Shown here piece by piece: positions 25,436 through 33,743 of a stretch of 44,380 bases of DNA; position 1 is the first letter of the stretch; each line of letters begins with the position of its first letter. The notes beneath the pieces were generated by a model, which was given only the letters and a program-made list of their open reading frames with translations, searched no databases and was not told where the DNA came from. Made by a program: the position numbers and the translations under genes. Source of the DNA: Pseudomonas entomophila (lineage in GTDB: Bacteria; Pseudomonadota; Gammaproteobacteria; Pseudomonadales; Pseudomonadaceae); assembly GCF_029478665.1 (NCBI RefSeq), contig NZ_JARPQB010000045.1, positions 1 through 44,380 on the forward strand, given 5' to 3'.

Positions 25436-25501
25436 CTGTAGGAGCCAGCCTTGCTGGCGAACGGCGGTGTTCCCGTTCGCCAGCAAGGCTGGCTCCTACA
25501 G
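25436..25501. repeat. 29-bp perfect REP inverted repeat
   Basis: Arms 25436-25464 and 25473-25501 are exact reverse complements with an 8-base loop (GCCAGCC…GGCTGGC stems). It fills the gap between the convergent aminotransferase and siderophore-interacting genes and could form a strong cruciform or hairpin that stops transcription from both sides. Confidence 0.85.
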
Positions 25502-25510
25502 GAAGGTGCA

Positions 25511-26443
25511 TCAATCGAACGTGCGGCCGTCGCGCCAGTAGCCCATCAGTGTCAGGCTTTCCCGTGGCAGGCCGCGCTCCTTGATCAAGAAGCGGCGAAT
25601 ATCCATCACCGTCGCCGACTCGCCGGCGATCCAGGCGTAGAAATCGCTGCCTTCACCACTGGCCAGCTCCCAGAGAATACGCTGGTCGATATCCACATCC
25701 TCCAACTCCACCGAACCACTGGCGCGGACGCCGGGCAGGCTGGCCAGTTCGCGCACGGCATGGCGCATCGCCTGACCGTGGTCGCAGCGCAGCAGATCGC
25801 GGGGCAGCCAGTGCAGGCGGGTGGCAGGGCCGTGGCAAAGGGCAAGGCAGTCCTCTTCCAGCGGCACCTCGATGAACGCTTCCACGGGCAGGTCCGCGGC
25901 GTCCTGCGCCAAGTGCTCGAGGATGCCTGCAATGGCTGGCAGGGCGGTTTCGTCACCCACCAGCAGGATGCGTTGGGCACTGCGCGGCGGCTTCCACTCA
26001 TACCCTCCAGGATCCTCCATATACGCCAGGTTCGGGGCGACCATCTGCAGGCGATCACCGACCCTGGCCTGGGTCGCCCAGGCCGACGCCGGCCCGTTCA
26101 CCCCATGCAGCACGAAATCCACGTCCACCTCGCAGGCTTCACGGCGCAGGGCACGGATGGTGTAGGTGCGCATGGGGGGTGTGTCTTGAGGTGCAAGGTC
26201 GCGACGCGCCTGTTGCCACTGGCCATTCTTGGGCAGGCATGGCGGTTGCCCGGCGGGTGTCGGGAAGAACAGCTTGATGCGCTGGTCCGGGGCCAGGGTG
26301 TTCATCTGCGCCACCTCCGGGCCGCTGAAGATGAAGCGGCACAGGGATGGGGTCAGGGGCTCGATGGCTTTCAGGTCGACATCGAAGATCCGGTAGGGGG
26401 TCGCCTTGGTGGGGCGAATCAACCGGGAAAGCAGGGAGGTCAT
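25511..26443 (-). CDS. Siderophore-interacting flavoprotein (SIP family)
   Basis: 310-residue cytoplasmic FAD protein of the SIP/ViuB family, which releases iron from ferric siderophores by reduction to Fe(II) with NAD(P)H or ferredoxin. FAD site: MRTYTIRALRREACEVDVDF near residue 92 (RxYT motif) and HGVNGPASAWA. NAD(P)H side: LLVGDETALPAIAGIL near 160, AWIAGESATVMDIRRFL and the C-terminal RESLTLMGYWRDGRT, the family tail. Convergent with pvdH, divergent from pvdP, with a near-consensus PvdS box upstream on its strand (26478-26501), so probably iron-starvation induced. Confidence 0.92.
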   Translation of the reverse strand: MTSLLSRLIRPTKATPYRIFDVDLKAIEPLTPSLCRFIFSGPEVAQMNTLAPDQRIKLFFPTPAGQPPCLPKNGQWQQARRDLAPQDTPPMRTYTIRALRREACEVDVDFVLHGVNGPASAWATQARVGDRLQMVAPNLAYMEDPGGYEWKPPRSAQRILLVGDETALPAIAGILEHLAQDAADLPVEAFIEVPLEEDCLALCHGPATRLHWLPRDLLRCDHGQAMRHAVRELASLPGVRASGSVELEDVDIDQRILWELASGEGSDFYAWIAGESATVMDIRRFLIKERGLPRESLTLMGYWRDGRTFD

Positions 26444-26477
26444 GGTCGTACCTCTGTCGGTAGGGGGTACTGATCAG

Positions 26478-26501
26478 ACGAGTCCGCGCGGGCTTGAATT
26501 A
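26478..26501 (-). promoter_or_regulatory. Near-consensus PvdS box, SIP promoter
   Basis: Read on the minus strand: TAATT, exactly 16 bases, CGT, one mismatch from TAAAT-N16-CGT, and preceded by C as in the consensus. The CGT lies 35 bases upstream of the SIP start. Weaker than the other boxes; inferred from spacing and context. Confidence 0.5.
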
Positions 26502-26519
26502 GGCTTGCCCGGCTGGCGC

Positions 26520-26543
26520 TAAATTTTCCGCCCCAGCCTACGT
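26520..26543 (+). promoter_or_regulatory. PvdS iron-starvation box, pvdP promoter
   Basis: CTAAAT, exactly 16 bases, CGT; full match to the PvdS consensus. The CGT ends 48 bases upstream of the pvdP ATG. With the box at 26478 it forms a divergent iron-starvation promoter pair. Confidence 0.82.
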
Positions 26544-26591
26544 CCTAGCTTGGATAGACACCGCAGCATGGCGGGAATGGACTGAGGCGCA

Positions 26592-28214
26592 ATGACAATT
26601 TCTCGACGAGGATTCATCGCGGGCCTGGCCGTGGCGGGCGCCACGGGCACGGCTGCCTACTACGCGCACAAGAAGCTGACCCATGACCCGGAGGACGACA
26701 TCGTCACGCCCGGCGAGGCGAGCGTCGAGCTGGCCGACTATTCCGGCCAAGTGCTGGCGGATCGCTTGCGTGGCGTTTGGGACCTGCGCCTCGAAGGCGC
26801 CGACGCCGGCATGGAGGGGTTGCCCGCCAAGGGCCTGGAGGTGTTTTTCGATGTGGCCACCAAGGGGCGTGGCCTGCGCGGTTACGTCGATACCGGTGAG
26901 CGTCTGCGCGGTGACGGGGAGCCGGCCTACCGCGTGCTGGGCGACCTGGTCGGCGCCAGCTCGGGTGAAGTGCGCTGGCGCCTGGTCGACACGCGCGGCC
27001 GCTCGGTCTACGAATGCGTGGCCAGCCTGGACGAGGTGTGGGGCCGTTTCGCCAATGCCGGCACGGGCACCTTGAGCGGGCGCTTGCAGCGCCTGGACCG
27101 CCCGTTGACCATGCCCCTGCTGGACAACCGCTTCGTCGCGGTCAAGCGCCTGTTCCCCGAGGCCCGCGAGCGCATCGTCTACAACCCGCAGATGCAGGCC
27201 TGGGTGATCGGTGCCGAGCACCGGTTGTTCCACCAGCTGTGGCACGCGACCCGGGACAAATGGCATCGCCTGTCGGACCAGAAACAGAATGCCCTGCGCG
27301 GCCTGGGCTGGCAGCCCGGCCCAAGGGATCGCGAGCGTGACGCCCGTGGCCCGCGCAAGCACCGCAATGGTTCCGGCATCGACTTCCTGTTCATGCACCG
27401 GCACATGCTGATGTACGCGCGTACCTTGCAGGATTTGCCTTCCTGGCCGCGCTTTCCGCTGCCGCAACCCAATGTCGAGTTCGATCGCCAGGGCTTTGCC
27501 CGTTACCACGACAACCACGATGGCTATTGCGTGCCGCCGGCCTGGCAGGCGCCGGGCGACGATGCCTATGGCCAGTGGGTATCGGCAATCAAGGCGAACG
27601 AGACGTTTTGCGGCAACTTCCAGGTCTGGGAGTCGCAGTACCAGGACCCGGTGTACCTGTCGAAGCTGTCGCTGGGGGCGTTCGGTTCCGAGCTGGAGAT
27701 GACCCTGCACGACTGGTTGCACATGTGCTGGGCGTCGGTGCCGCGCGATCCGAACAATGCCGCGCCCGTGCCGTTTGCCCGCGACCAGGCGGACTTCGCC
27801 GCGCGCTGGTTCGGGCCTGAGAATGACTTCCTCGGCGACCCGTTCTCGTCCCATGTAAACCCGGTGTTCTGGGGCTTCCACGGCTGGATCGACGACCGTA
27901 TCGACGACTGGTTCCGTGCTCACGAGCGCTATCACCCAGGCCAGGTACGCCGGCAGGAGGTCAATGGCGTGCCCTGGTTCGCGCCGGGGCGCTGGGTGGA
28001 GGTCGACGACCCTTGGCTGGGGCCGGACACCCATGGTTGCAGCACCCAGCCCGGCATGCGCCCGGGCAAGTCGGTGGAGATGGACGTCGAGACCATGAAG
28101 CTGGCTTTGCGCATCACCTTTGGCGAGGACGACAAGATCGACGGGTTCCTGCGCAAGGTGCCGCAGCGGCCTTGGTATGCGCGCCACCTGTCGATGAAGA
28201 ACATCCTTTCCTGA
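26592..28214 (+). CDS. pvdP: Pyoverdine maturation tyrosinase PvdP
   Basis: Periplasmic copper tyrosinase that oxidises ferribactin-type precursors during pyoverdine chromophore formation. 540 residues, the length expected. N-terminus is a Tat signal (TISRRGFIAGLAVAGATG, twin Arg at residues 5-6). An N-terminal beta-rich domain runs to about 180, then the tyrosinase domain with His-rich copper sites: HRLFHQLWHATRDKWH near 213, FMHRHMLMY near 266, LHDWLHMCW near 371 and FWGFHGWIDDRIDDW near 423. The PvdS box upstream and the PvdRT-OpmQ exporter downstream on the other strand complete the context. Confidence 0.95.
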   Translation: MTISRRGFIAGLAVAGATGTAAYYAHKKLTHDPEDDIVTPGEASVELADYSGQVLADRLRGVWDLRLEGADAGMEGLPAKGLEVFFDVATKGRGLRGYVDTGERLRGDGEPAYRVLGDLVGASSGEVRWRLVDTRGRSVYECVASLDEVWGRFANAGTGTLSGRLQRLDRPLTMPLLDNRFVAVKRLFPEARERIVYNPQMQAWVIGAEHRLFHQLWHATRDKWHRLSDQKQNALRGLGWQPGPRDRERDARGPRKHRNGSGIDFLFMHRHMLMYARTLQDLPSWPRFPLPQPNVEFDRQGFARYHDNHDGYCVPPAWQAPGDDAYGQWVSAIKANETFCGNFQVWESQYQDPVYLSKLSLGAFGSELEMTLHDWLHMCWASVPRDPNNAAPVPFARDQADFAARWFGPENDFLGDPFSSHVNPVFWGFHGWIDDRIDDWFRAHERYHPGQVRRQEVNGVPWFAPGRWVEVDDPWLGPDTHGCSTQPGMRPGKSVEMDVETMKLALRITFGEDDKIDGFLRKVPQRPWYARHLSMKNILS

Positions 28215-28215
28215 G

Positions 28216-28276
28216 GGCCCATTCGCCGGCAAGCCGGCTCCTACAGATCCCCGTAGGCGCCGGCTTGCCGGCGAAC
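28216..28276. repeat. REP inverted pair
   Basis: Arms 28216-28245 and 28252-28276 (ATTCGCCGGCAAGCCGGCTC… / …GCCGGCTTGCCGGCGAA). The right copy has GTAGGCGCC for GTAGGAGCC. Starts 2 bases after the pvdP stop, between convergent pvdP and opmQ. Confidence 0.75.
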
Positions 28277-28333
28277 ATCGGTAGCCCGGCTGTGCAAGAG
28301 GGCGATGCCCTCACAGAGGGGCGCTGCGGATTC

Positions 28334-29737
28334 TCACGCCTTCGGCGCCTGCCATCCTCCCCCCAGCGCCTTGTACAACGCCACGCTCCCCTGTAGTCGC
28401 GCCAGGCGCAGTTGTGCCTGCTGATCCTGTGCCAGGTAGAGCGTGCGCTGGGTCTCGAGGACTGTCAGCAGGGTCTCGGCCCCGGCTGCATAGCGTCGTT
28501 GGGCCAGGTCGAAGGCCAGGCGCGCCTGCTCCACTTCCTGATCCTGCCACTGGCGCTGGCGCTCTACGCCACCGATGGCGTTCAGGGCTTTTTCCACATC
28601 GGCGAAGCCCGCCAGGATGCTGGTTCGGTACGTCTCAAGCAGCGCTTCTTGTTCGGCGCGGGCCAGGTCACGGGCCGCGCTCAACCGGCCATTGTTGAAG
28701 ATGGGCGCGGTGAGGCCGGCGGTGAGGGTGTAGTACGGGCTGTCGCCGAGGTTGGCGAAGGTGCGTGCGCCGCTGCCAAGGGTCGCCCCTAGCACCAGGC
28801 GCGGCAGCATGGCGGCCCTGGCCACTTGGACGTTGGCGCTGGCCGCCGCCAGGCGCGCCTCGGCGGCGGCGATGTCCGGGCGTCGCCCGAGCAGTTCGCT
28901 GGGCACGCCGCTGCCGATGCCGGGCCAGCGCAGCGCGTCGATCGTCTCGGCACTGGTGGGCAGGGCTTGCACCGGATCACCCAGCAGTGTGGCCAGGGTC
29001 ACCCGGTTGTCCTGACGGCGTTGCTCGAGCAGCGGGACCTGGCGTTCCTGGGCTGCCACCAGGCTGCGTTGCTGGGCCAGCTCCAGGCGTGTGGCCGAGC
29101 CCGAGCGTTCACGGGCCTCGACCAGCCCGAGTACATCCCGGGCGTTTTCCAAGTTAAGGCGGGCGATGCGCAGTTGCTCCTCCAGGGCCAGGCCCTGCAA
29201 GTAACTGTCGGCCACGGCACCGACCAGTGTCAGCTCCACGGTCTGGCGATCGAAACGGCTGGCGTCGAGGTTGCGCAGGGCACTGTCACGGGCAGCGCGC
29301 AGGCCGCCCCAGAAATCGATTTCGTAACTGGCGCTTAACCGAGCACCGAACGAGGTGCTGGTGCGCTCGCGGCTGCTGGCGTCGAGCTGGTCGTTGCCTT
29401 CGCCACGCAACAAGCGCTGGCGGGAGCCATCCAGGCCTGACTGCACTTCGGGCAACAGTGGTGCCCCGGCGATCACCGCGCTGGCCTGGGCCTGGCGCAC
29501 CCGCGCCGCTGCGGCGGCAAGGTCGTGGCTGTTCTGGCGGGCGCGCTCGACCAGGCGATCCAGTTCGGCACTGGCGAACGCCTGCCACCATTGCTGATCC
29601 GGCAAGGGCTGCGTCGGGTCGGTCATGCCTTGCCAGGTAGGCGGAGCGTCGATGCCCGTCGCAGGTGGCGGTGGAGTGCTGCAGGCGGCGAGGCAAAGGC
29701 TGAGGCTCAGCAGGCTGATACGGCTGGGAATTGTCAT
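28334..29737 (-). CDS. opmQ: Outer-membrane efflux lipoprotein OpmQ
   Basis: 467-residue TolC/OprM-type outer-membrane channel, third part of the PvdR-PvdT-OpmQ pump that exports and recycles pyoverdine. A lipoprotein signal ends SLCLAACSTPPP (lipobox Cys near residue 19). Two OEP repeats are visible: the first near 45-240 with QQWWQAFASAELDRLVERA, the second near 265-460 with LLGRRPDIAAAEARLAAASA, a family hallmark, and QRRYAAGAETLLTVLETQRTL at the coiled-coil end. The start is 3 bases after the pvdT stop, so it is the last gene of the pvdR-pvdT-opmQ operon. Confidence 0.93.
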   Translation of the reverse strand: MTIPSRISLLSLSLCLAACSTPPPPATGIDAPPTWQGMTDPTQPLPDQQWWQAFASAELDRLVERARQNSHDLAAAAARVRQAQASAVIAGAPLLPEVQSGLDGSRQRLLRGEGNDQLDASSRERTSTSFGARLSASYEIDFWGGLRAARDSALRNLDASRFDRQTVELTLVGAVADSYLQGLALEEQLRIARLNLENARDVLGLVEARERSGSATRLELAQQRSLVAAQERQVPLLEQRRQDNRVTLATLLGDPVQALPTSAETIDALRWPGIGSGVPSELLGRRPDIAAAEARLAAASANVQVARAAMLPRLVLGATLGSGARTFANLGDSPYYTLTAGLTAPIFNNGRLSAARDLARAEQEALLETYRTSILAGFADVEKALNAIGGVERQRQWQDQEVEQARLAFDLAQRRYAAGAETLLTVLETQRTLYLAQDQQAQLRLARLQGSVALYKALGGGWQAPKA

Positions 29738-29740
29738 GGG

Positions 29741-31705
29741 CTATTCGCTGGTAAGGGCTTTGACCGGGTCGAGGCGGGCGGCCTTGCGCGCCGGCATGAA
29801 GCCGAACACCACGCCGGTGATCACCGCGCAGGCGAAGGCGCCGAGGATGGCGGGCAGGGCGAAGGCCACGGCGATGTCGGCCAGCAGCAAGCCGCCGCCA
29901 ACGAGCAGGGCGATGCCGATGCCAGTGACGCCGCCGACCATCGACAGCATCACCGCCTCGGTGAGGAACTGGCGCAGGATGTCGCGCTGACGGGCGCCGG
30001 TGGCCATGCGGATGCCGATCTCGCGGGTGCGTTCACGCACGGTCATGAGCATGATGTTCATCACCCCGATGCCGCCGACCAGCAGCGAGATCGCGGCGAT
30101 CGCCCCGAGCATCAGCGACAGGCTGTTCTGGGTGCGGGCCTCGGCCTGGATCAGCGCGGCGTCGTTGGTCAGTTCGAAGTCGTGCTTGCCCTGGTGGCGC
30201 TGGCGCAGCAGGCGGTCGATGGCGGCTTCGGTCTCGTTCACCCGGCGCGAATCGATGGCGGCGATGGCCACGTATTCCGGGTCTTGGCTGCCAAACAGAC
30301 GAATGGAGGCGGCGGAGTAGGGCACGACGATGCGCTCGTCGCTGTCCTCGCTGCCGGAACTGGCGCCCTTGGCCGCGAGGATGCCGACCACCTGGAACGG
30401 CACGTTGCCGATCAGCAGGTACTGCCCCAGCGGGTTGCTGCCTTCGCCGAACATCTTGTTGCGCACCTTCTGGCCGATTACCGCCACTGCCGCGCCGCTG
30501 GCTTCGTCGGCCTCGCTGAAGAACGTGCCTTCGACCACCGGCCAGTTGAAGATGGCGGGGAACCAGGTGTTGTTACCGCCGACATAGAAGCGTTGGCTGC
30601 TATTGCCCTGGCGAACCATCAACTGGCCACCGATCACCGGCATGACATGCAGGACTTGTGGCAGTTCGCCGATGGCCGCGACATCGTCGAGGGTGACGAT
30701 GCCGCCTGGCTCCTGCGTGGTGGCACGCTTGCCGTTGAGGTAGAGAATGTTGGAGCCGAACGCCGCCATCTGCGCCATCACCTGGCGCTTGCTGCCTTCA
30801 CCCACCGCCAGCATGACCACCACCGAGGCCACGCCGATGATGATGCCGAGCAGGGTCAGGGCGGTGCGGAAGCGGTTGATCCACATGACCCGCCAGGCGG
30901 CCTGCAGGGCTTCGATCATCTCGCCTTTCCAGGCGCCCTCGAGGTTGGCGCCGCGGTCCAGGCGCTGGCGCAGGTCGTTGGCCTGCAATTGCTCGGGTCG
31001 CGTCGGCGCGGGTTGCGCGGCGGCCGAATCGCTGACCATCTGGCCGTCGCGGATCTCGATGATGCGTTGCGCGCGCGCCGCCACTTCACGGTCGTGGGTA
31101 ATGAGGATGATCACGTGGCCCTGGCTGGCCAGTTCGTCGAGCAGGGTCATGACCTCGGCGCCACTGTGGCTGTCCAGGGCGCCGGTGGGTTCGTCGGCGA
31201 GAATGATATGGCCGCCGTTCATCAAGGCCCGGGCAATCGACACGCGCTGTTGCTGGCCGCCGGAAAGCTGGTGCGGGCGGTTGCCGGTGCGGCTGGCCAG
31301 GCCCAGGCGCTCGAGCAGGCCGAGGGCGCGAGCGTGGCGCTCGGCGGGTGGCGTGCCGGCGTAGATGGCCGGCATCTCGACGTTCTCCTGGGCCGAGCCC
31401 GAGGGGATCAGGTGGTAGCCCTGGAACACGAAGCCGAACGCCTCGCGGCGCAGCCAGGCCAGTTCGTCGCTGTCCAGCTCCGCCACATCGCGGCCGGCGA
31501 AACGGTAGCTGCCGGACGTAGGGCGGTCGAGGCAGCCGAGGATGTTCATCAGCGTGGACTTGCCGGAGCCCGAGGCGCCGACGATGGCGACGAATTCGCC
31601 GGGGTGGATGCTCAGGCTGATGCCACGCAGCACTTCCACCTTGGGCGAATCGATACCGCCATATGCCTTGCGGATATCGCTCAGCTCGATCAGGGGGGCA
31701 CTCAT
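29741..31705 (-). CDS. pvdT: MacB-type ABC exporter PvdT
   Basis: 654-residue fusion of an ATPase and a permease, the MacB architecture. ATPase (about 1-235): Walker A GASGSGKSTLMN near 42, signature LSGGQQQRVSIARAL near 146, Walker B ILADEPTGALD near 168. Permease: membrane segment near 285, periplasmic domain, then three membrane segments in the FtsX-like end with RTREIGIRMATGARQRDIL near 570. It powers the tripartite export of pyoverdine or its derivatives together with PvdR and OpmQ. One base separates it from the pvdR stop. Confidence 0.94.
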   Translation of the reverse strand: MSAPLIELSDIRKAYGGIDSPKVEVLRGISLSIHPGEFVAIVGASGSGKSTLMNILGCLDRPTSGSYRFAGRDVAELDSDELAWLRREAFGFVFQGYHLIPSGSAQENVEMPAIYAGTPPAERHARALGLLERLGLASRTGNRPHQLSGGQQQRVSIARALMNGGHIILADEPTGALDSHSGAEVMTLLDELASQGHVIILITHDREVAARAQRIIEIRDGQMVSDSAAAQPAPTRPEQLQANDLRQRLDRGANLEGAWKGEMIEALQAAWRVMWINRFRTALTLLGIIIGVASVVVMLAVGEGSKRQVMAQMAAFGSNILYLNGKRATTQEPGGIVTLDDVAAIGELPQVLHVMPVIGGQLMVRQGNSSQRFYVGGNNTWFPAIFNWPVVEGTFFSEADEASGAAVAVIGQKVRNKMFGEGSNPLGQYLLIGNVPFQVVGILAAKGASSGSEDSDERIVVPYSAASIRLFGSQDPEYVAIAAIDSRRVNETEAAIDRLLRQRHQGKHDFELTNDAALIQAEARTQNSLSLMLGAIAAISLLVGGIGVMNIMLMTVRERTREIGIRMATGARQRDILRQFLTEAVMLSMVGGVTGIGIALLVGGGLLLADIAVAFALPAILGAFACAVITGVVFGFMPARKAARLDPVKALTSE

Positions 31706-31706
31706 G

Positions 31707-32882
31707 TCAGCCTCCGCTGGCGGTAGGCGCGCCGATGACCAGGCGTTCGCCTTCGCGCAGGCCGTCGAGGATCTGCACGCGCAGCCGGTCGCTCAGCCCG
31801 GTGCGCACCTGGCGCGCCTCGACCTTGCCGTCGGCGTTCAGCACCTGGGCCAGGCGCAGTTCGCTGCCGGGCGTTTCGTCGAGTGCCGCCAGCGGGGCAC
31901 TGAGCACCTGGCTGGCCTGGCCGGCAACGAAGAACACCTGGGTGGTCATTTCGGCCATCAGGGCGCCGTCGGGGTTCTCGACATCCAGCAGCACGGTGTA
32001 TTGCACCACCTTGCTGGCGCTGGTGCCGGCCGTGGCGCTGGCCGGGCTGCCGCTGCCCTGGCTGGACTGCTCCAGTGGCTTGGGCGGGATCGGCAGGATC
32101 TGCCTGACGGTGCTGCTCCAGCGCCGCTTGCCGCCGGCCAGTGTCGTGAAGTAGGCGGTCATTCCGGGTTTGACCTTGCCGATGTCCGCCTCGGAGACCT
32201 GGGCCCAGACGGTCATCGGCGACAGTCTGGCGATGCGCAGGATCAAGGGCGTCTGCTGCTGGGCGTTGAGGGTTTGCCCCTCGCGGGCGTCCACCGCCAC
32301 CACGGTGCCGTCCATTGGGGCATAGATGCGGGTGTAGCCCAACTCCGCCTCGTCGCTGCGCAGGCTGGCCTGGGCCTGGCGGATCTGGGCCTGGTACATG
32401 TCGATACGCGCCTGGGTCACTTTCAGCTGTGCCTGGGCTGCCTGCAGGTCTTCCTGGCGTGTGGCGCCGGCGGCGGCCAGGTCGTGCTGGCGCTGGTACT
32501 GCTGTTGGGCGAGGACGAACTGGGCGCGTTGCTCGGCGAGCTGGGCCTTGAGGTTTTCGATCGAGAAGCGTCCGGCGTCCAGCTTGGCCTGCTGCGTGGA
32601 GGGGTCGATCTCGACCAGCAACTGGCCTTGGCGCACTTCATCGCCGGCTTCCACATGCAGCTTGCGGATCTGTCCGGACGCCTGGGCGCCGACATCGACA
32701 TAGCGCCGGGGTTGCAGGGTGCCCAATGCCGTGACGCTGCTTTCGATGTCGGCGCGGGTCACCGGCACGGTGCTGACGGGGGCGCCGCCGAAGGGCAGGG
32801 CCTTCCAGGCCAGCAGGCTGCCCAGGCCGAGCAGGCCCAGTGTGGCGCAGACCAGGCGGCGGGTGTTGGATGTGCGAGTCAT
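31707..32882 (-). CDS. pvdR: Periplasmic adaptor PvdR (MacA type)
   Basis: 391-residue membrane-fusion protein linking PvdT to OpmQ. An N-terminal membrane anchor (LVCATLGLLGLGSLLAWKAL, about 11-30) is followed by the barrel-sandwich half-motif VDVGAQASGQIRKLHVEAGD near 62, an alpha-helical hairpin (about 95-185, rich in Gln, Ala and Leu), the second half-motif IYAPMDGTVVAVDAREGQT near 200, and beta-barrel plus membrane-proximal domains. Start at 32882 (MTRTSNTRRLV); the longer open frame crosses the promoter and is rejected. First gene of the operon, with a PvdS box 66 bases upstream. Confidence 0.93.
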   Translation of the reverse strand: MTRTSNTRRLVCATLGLLGLGSLLAWKALPFGGAPVSTVPVTRADIESSVTALGTLQPRRYVDVGAQASGQIRKLHVEAGDEVRQGQLLVEIDPSTQQAKLDAGRFSIENLKAQLAEQRAQFVLAQQQYQRQHDLAAAGATRQEDLQAAQAQLKVTQARIDMYQAQIRQAQASLRSDEAELGYTRIYAPMDGTVVAVDAREGQTLNAQQQTPLILRIARLSPMTVWAQVSEADIGKVKPGMTAYFTTLAGGKRRWSSTVRQILPIPPKPLEQSSQGSGSPASATAGTSASKVVQYTVLLDVENPDGALMAEMTTQVFFVAGQASQVLSAPLAALDETPGSELRLAQVLNADGKVEARQVRTGLSDRLRVQILDGLREGERLVIGAPTASGG

Positions 32883-32947
32883 GCGGACTTCCAGCCGGAG
32901 GGAGTGGCCGAGGACGGCAGGGGCACGTTCCCGGGGGTGCCAGTTAA

Positions 32948-32971
32948 ACGAATGCCGGGCAGGGCGATTTA
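32948..32971 (-). promoter_or_regulatory. PvdS iron-starvation box, pvdRT-opmQ promoter
   Basis: On the minus strand: TAAAT, exactly 16 bases, CGT. The base before TAAAT is T, not G/C, the only departure from the consensus. The CGT is 66 bases upstream of the pvdR start. Confidence 0.78.
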
Positions 32972-33001
32972 ACGGCGGTGGTGGCTGAACTCCGTGTTGC
33001 T

Positions 33002-33020
33002 GAGAATAATTATAATTTGT
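33002..33020. promoter_or_regulatory. Fur-box-like sequence
   Basis: GAGAATAATTATAATTTGT matches the 19-base Fur consensus GATAATGATAATCATTATC at 12 positions, in an AT-rich island within GC-rich DNA. It lies 76 bases upstream of the sigma gene. Fits the known pattern in which Fur represses FpvI/PvdS-type sigma genes directly when iron is plentiful. Confidence 0.6.
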
Positions 33021-33095
33021 AAGATCGCACGTTGATATCATCCAGACCCGCGCCCTGCAGGTCAGTGCGTGTGCAGGGAAACGCCAGGTGCCGTC

Positions 33096-33572
33096 GTGGA
33101 ACATTACTATCGCGAATTGGTGAGCTTCCTTTCCGCACGCCTGGGCAATCGCCAGGCCGCGGAGGATGTCGCCCATGACGCCTACCTGCGGGTGCTGGAG
33201 CGTAGCGCAGGCGAGCAGATCGAACATCCGCGCGCTTTCCTCTACCGCACGGCCCTGAACCTGGTGGTCGATCGCCATCGCCGTCAGCAGATCCGCCAGG
33301 CCGAGCCGCTGGAAATACTCGACAGCGACGAGCGCTGGCACAGCCCGGCCCCTGTACAGGGCATGCAGCTCGACCAGCGTCTGGCCTTGATGCAGCGCGC
33401 CCTGAATGAGTTGAGTGTGCAATGCCGCGACAGCTTCCTGCTGCGCAAGATCGACGGTCTGTCCCACCAGCAGATCGCCGAGCGCCTGGGTATCTCTCGC
33501 AGCCTGGTGGAAAAGCACATCGTCAATGCCATGAAGCACTGCCGCGTGCGCATGCGTCTCTGGGAATCCTGA
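33096..33572 (+). CDS. FecI/FpvI-type ECF RNA polymerase sigma factor
   Basis: 158-residue extracytoplasmic-function sigma factor of the iron-starvation group. Region 2: HYYRELVSFLSARLGNRQAA and EDVAHDAYLRVLE near residues 3-35, with HPRAFLYRTALNLVVDRHRR near 48-68; region 4: SFLLRKIDGLSHQQIAERLG near 115 and SRSLVEKHIVNAMKHC. The GTG at 33096 gives the usual length; a GTG at 33069 would add nine residues (MCRETPGAV). It is divergent from pvdR, as fpvI is near pvdR in P. aeruginosa, so FpvI is the likeliest identity (control of the ferripyoverdine receptor gene). The FpvR anti-sigma gene expected nearby is absent. Confidence 0.87.
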   Translation: MEHYYRELVSFLSARLGNRQAAEDVAHDAYLRVLERSAGEQIEHPRAFLYRTALNLVVDRHRRQQIRQAEPLEILDSDERWHSPAPVQGMQLDQRLALMQRALNELSVQCRDSFLLRKIDGLSHQQIAERLGISRSLVEKHIVNAMKHCRVRMRLWES

Positions 33573-33743
33573 ACAGCCCGTGAAGCACGGGTGAAAATTT
33601 CCTGTAGTGGCAACTTGATTTCTGGATGTTTCAAGGCAACTATCAATAAAGACCCCGCTCAGGCGCTGCGCCTGACGTTTGCCTTCACGGGCGCAGTTCG
33701 GTCATGGAGCCTCATTCATAACCTTGCTGGCTGGGCCCGGACG

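Noticed and set aside
23229..25514. Minus-strand ORF of 761 codons opposite the kinase and pvdH
   Set aside because: Crosses two well-supported genes and the PvdS box; composition is antisense-like.
29525..31726. Plus-strand ORF of 733 codons opposite pvdT
   Set aside because: Shadow of pvdT; composition low in complexity, no motifs.
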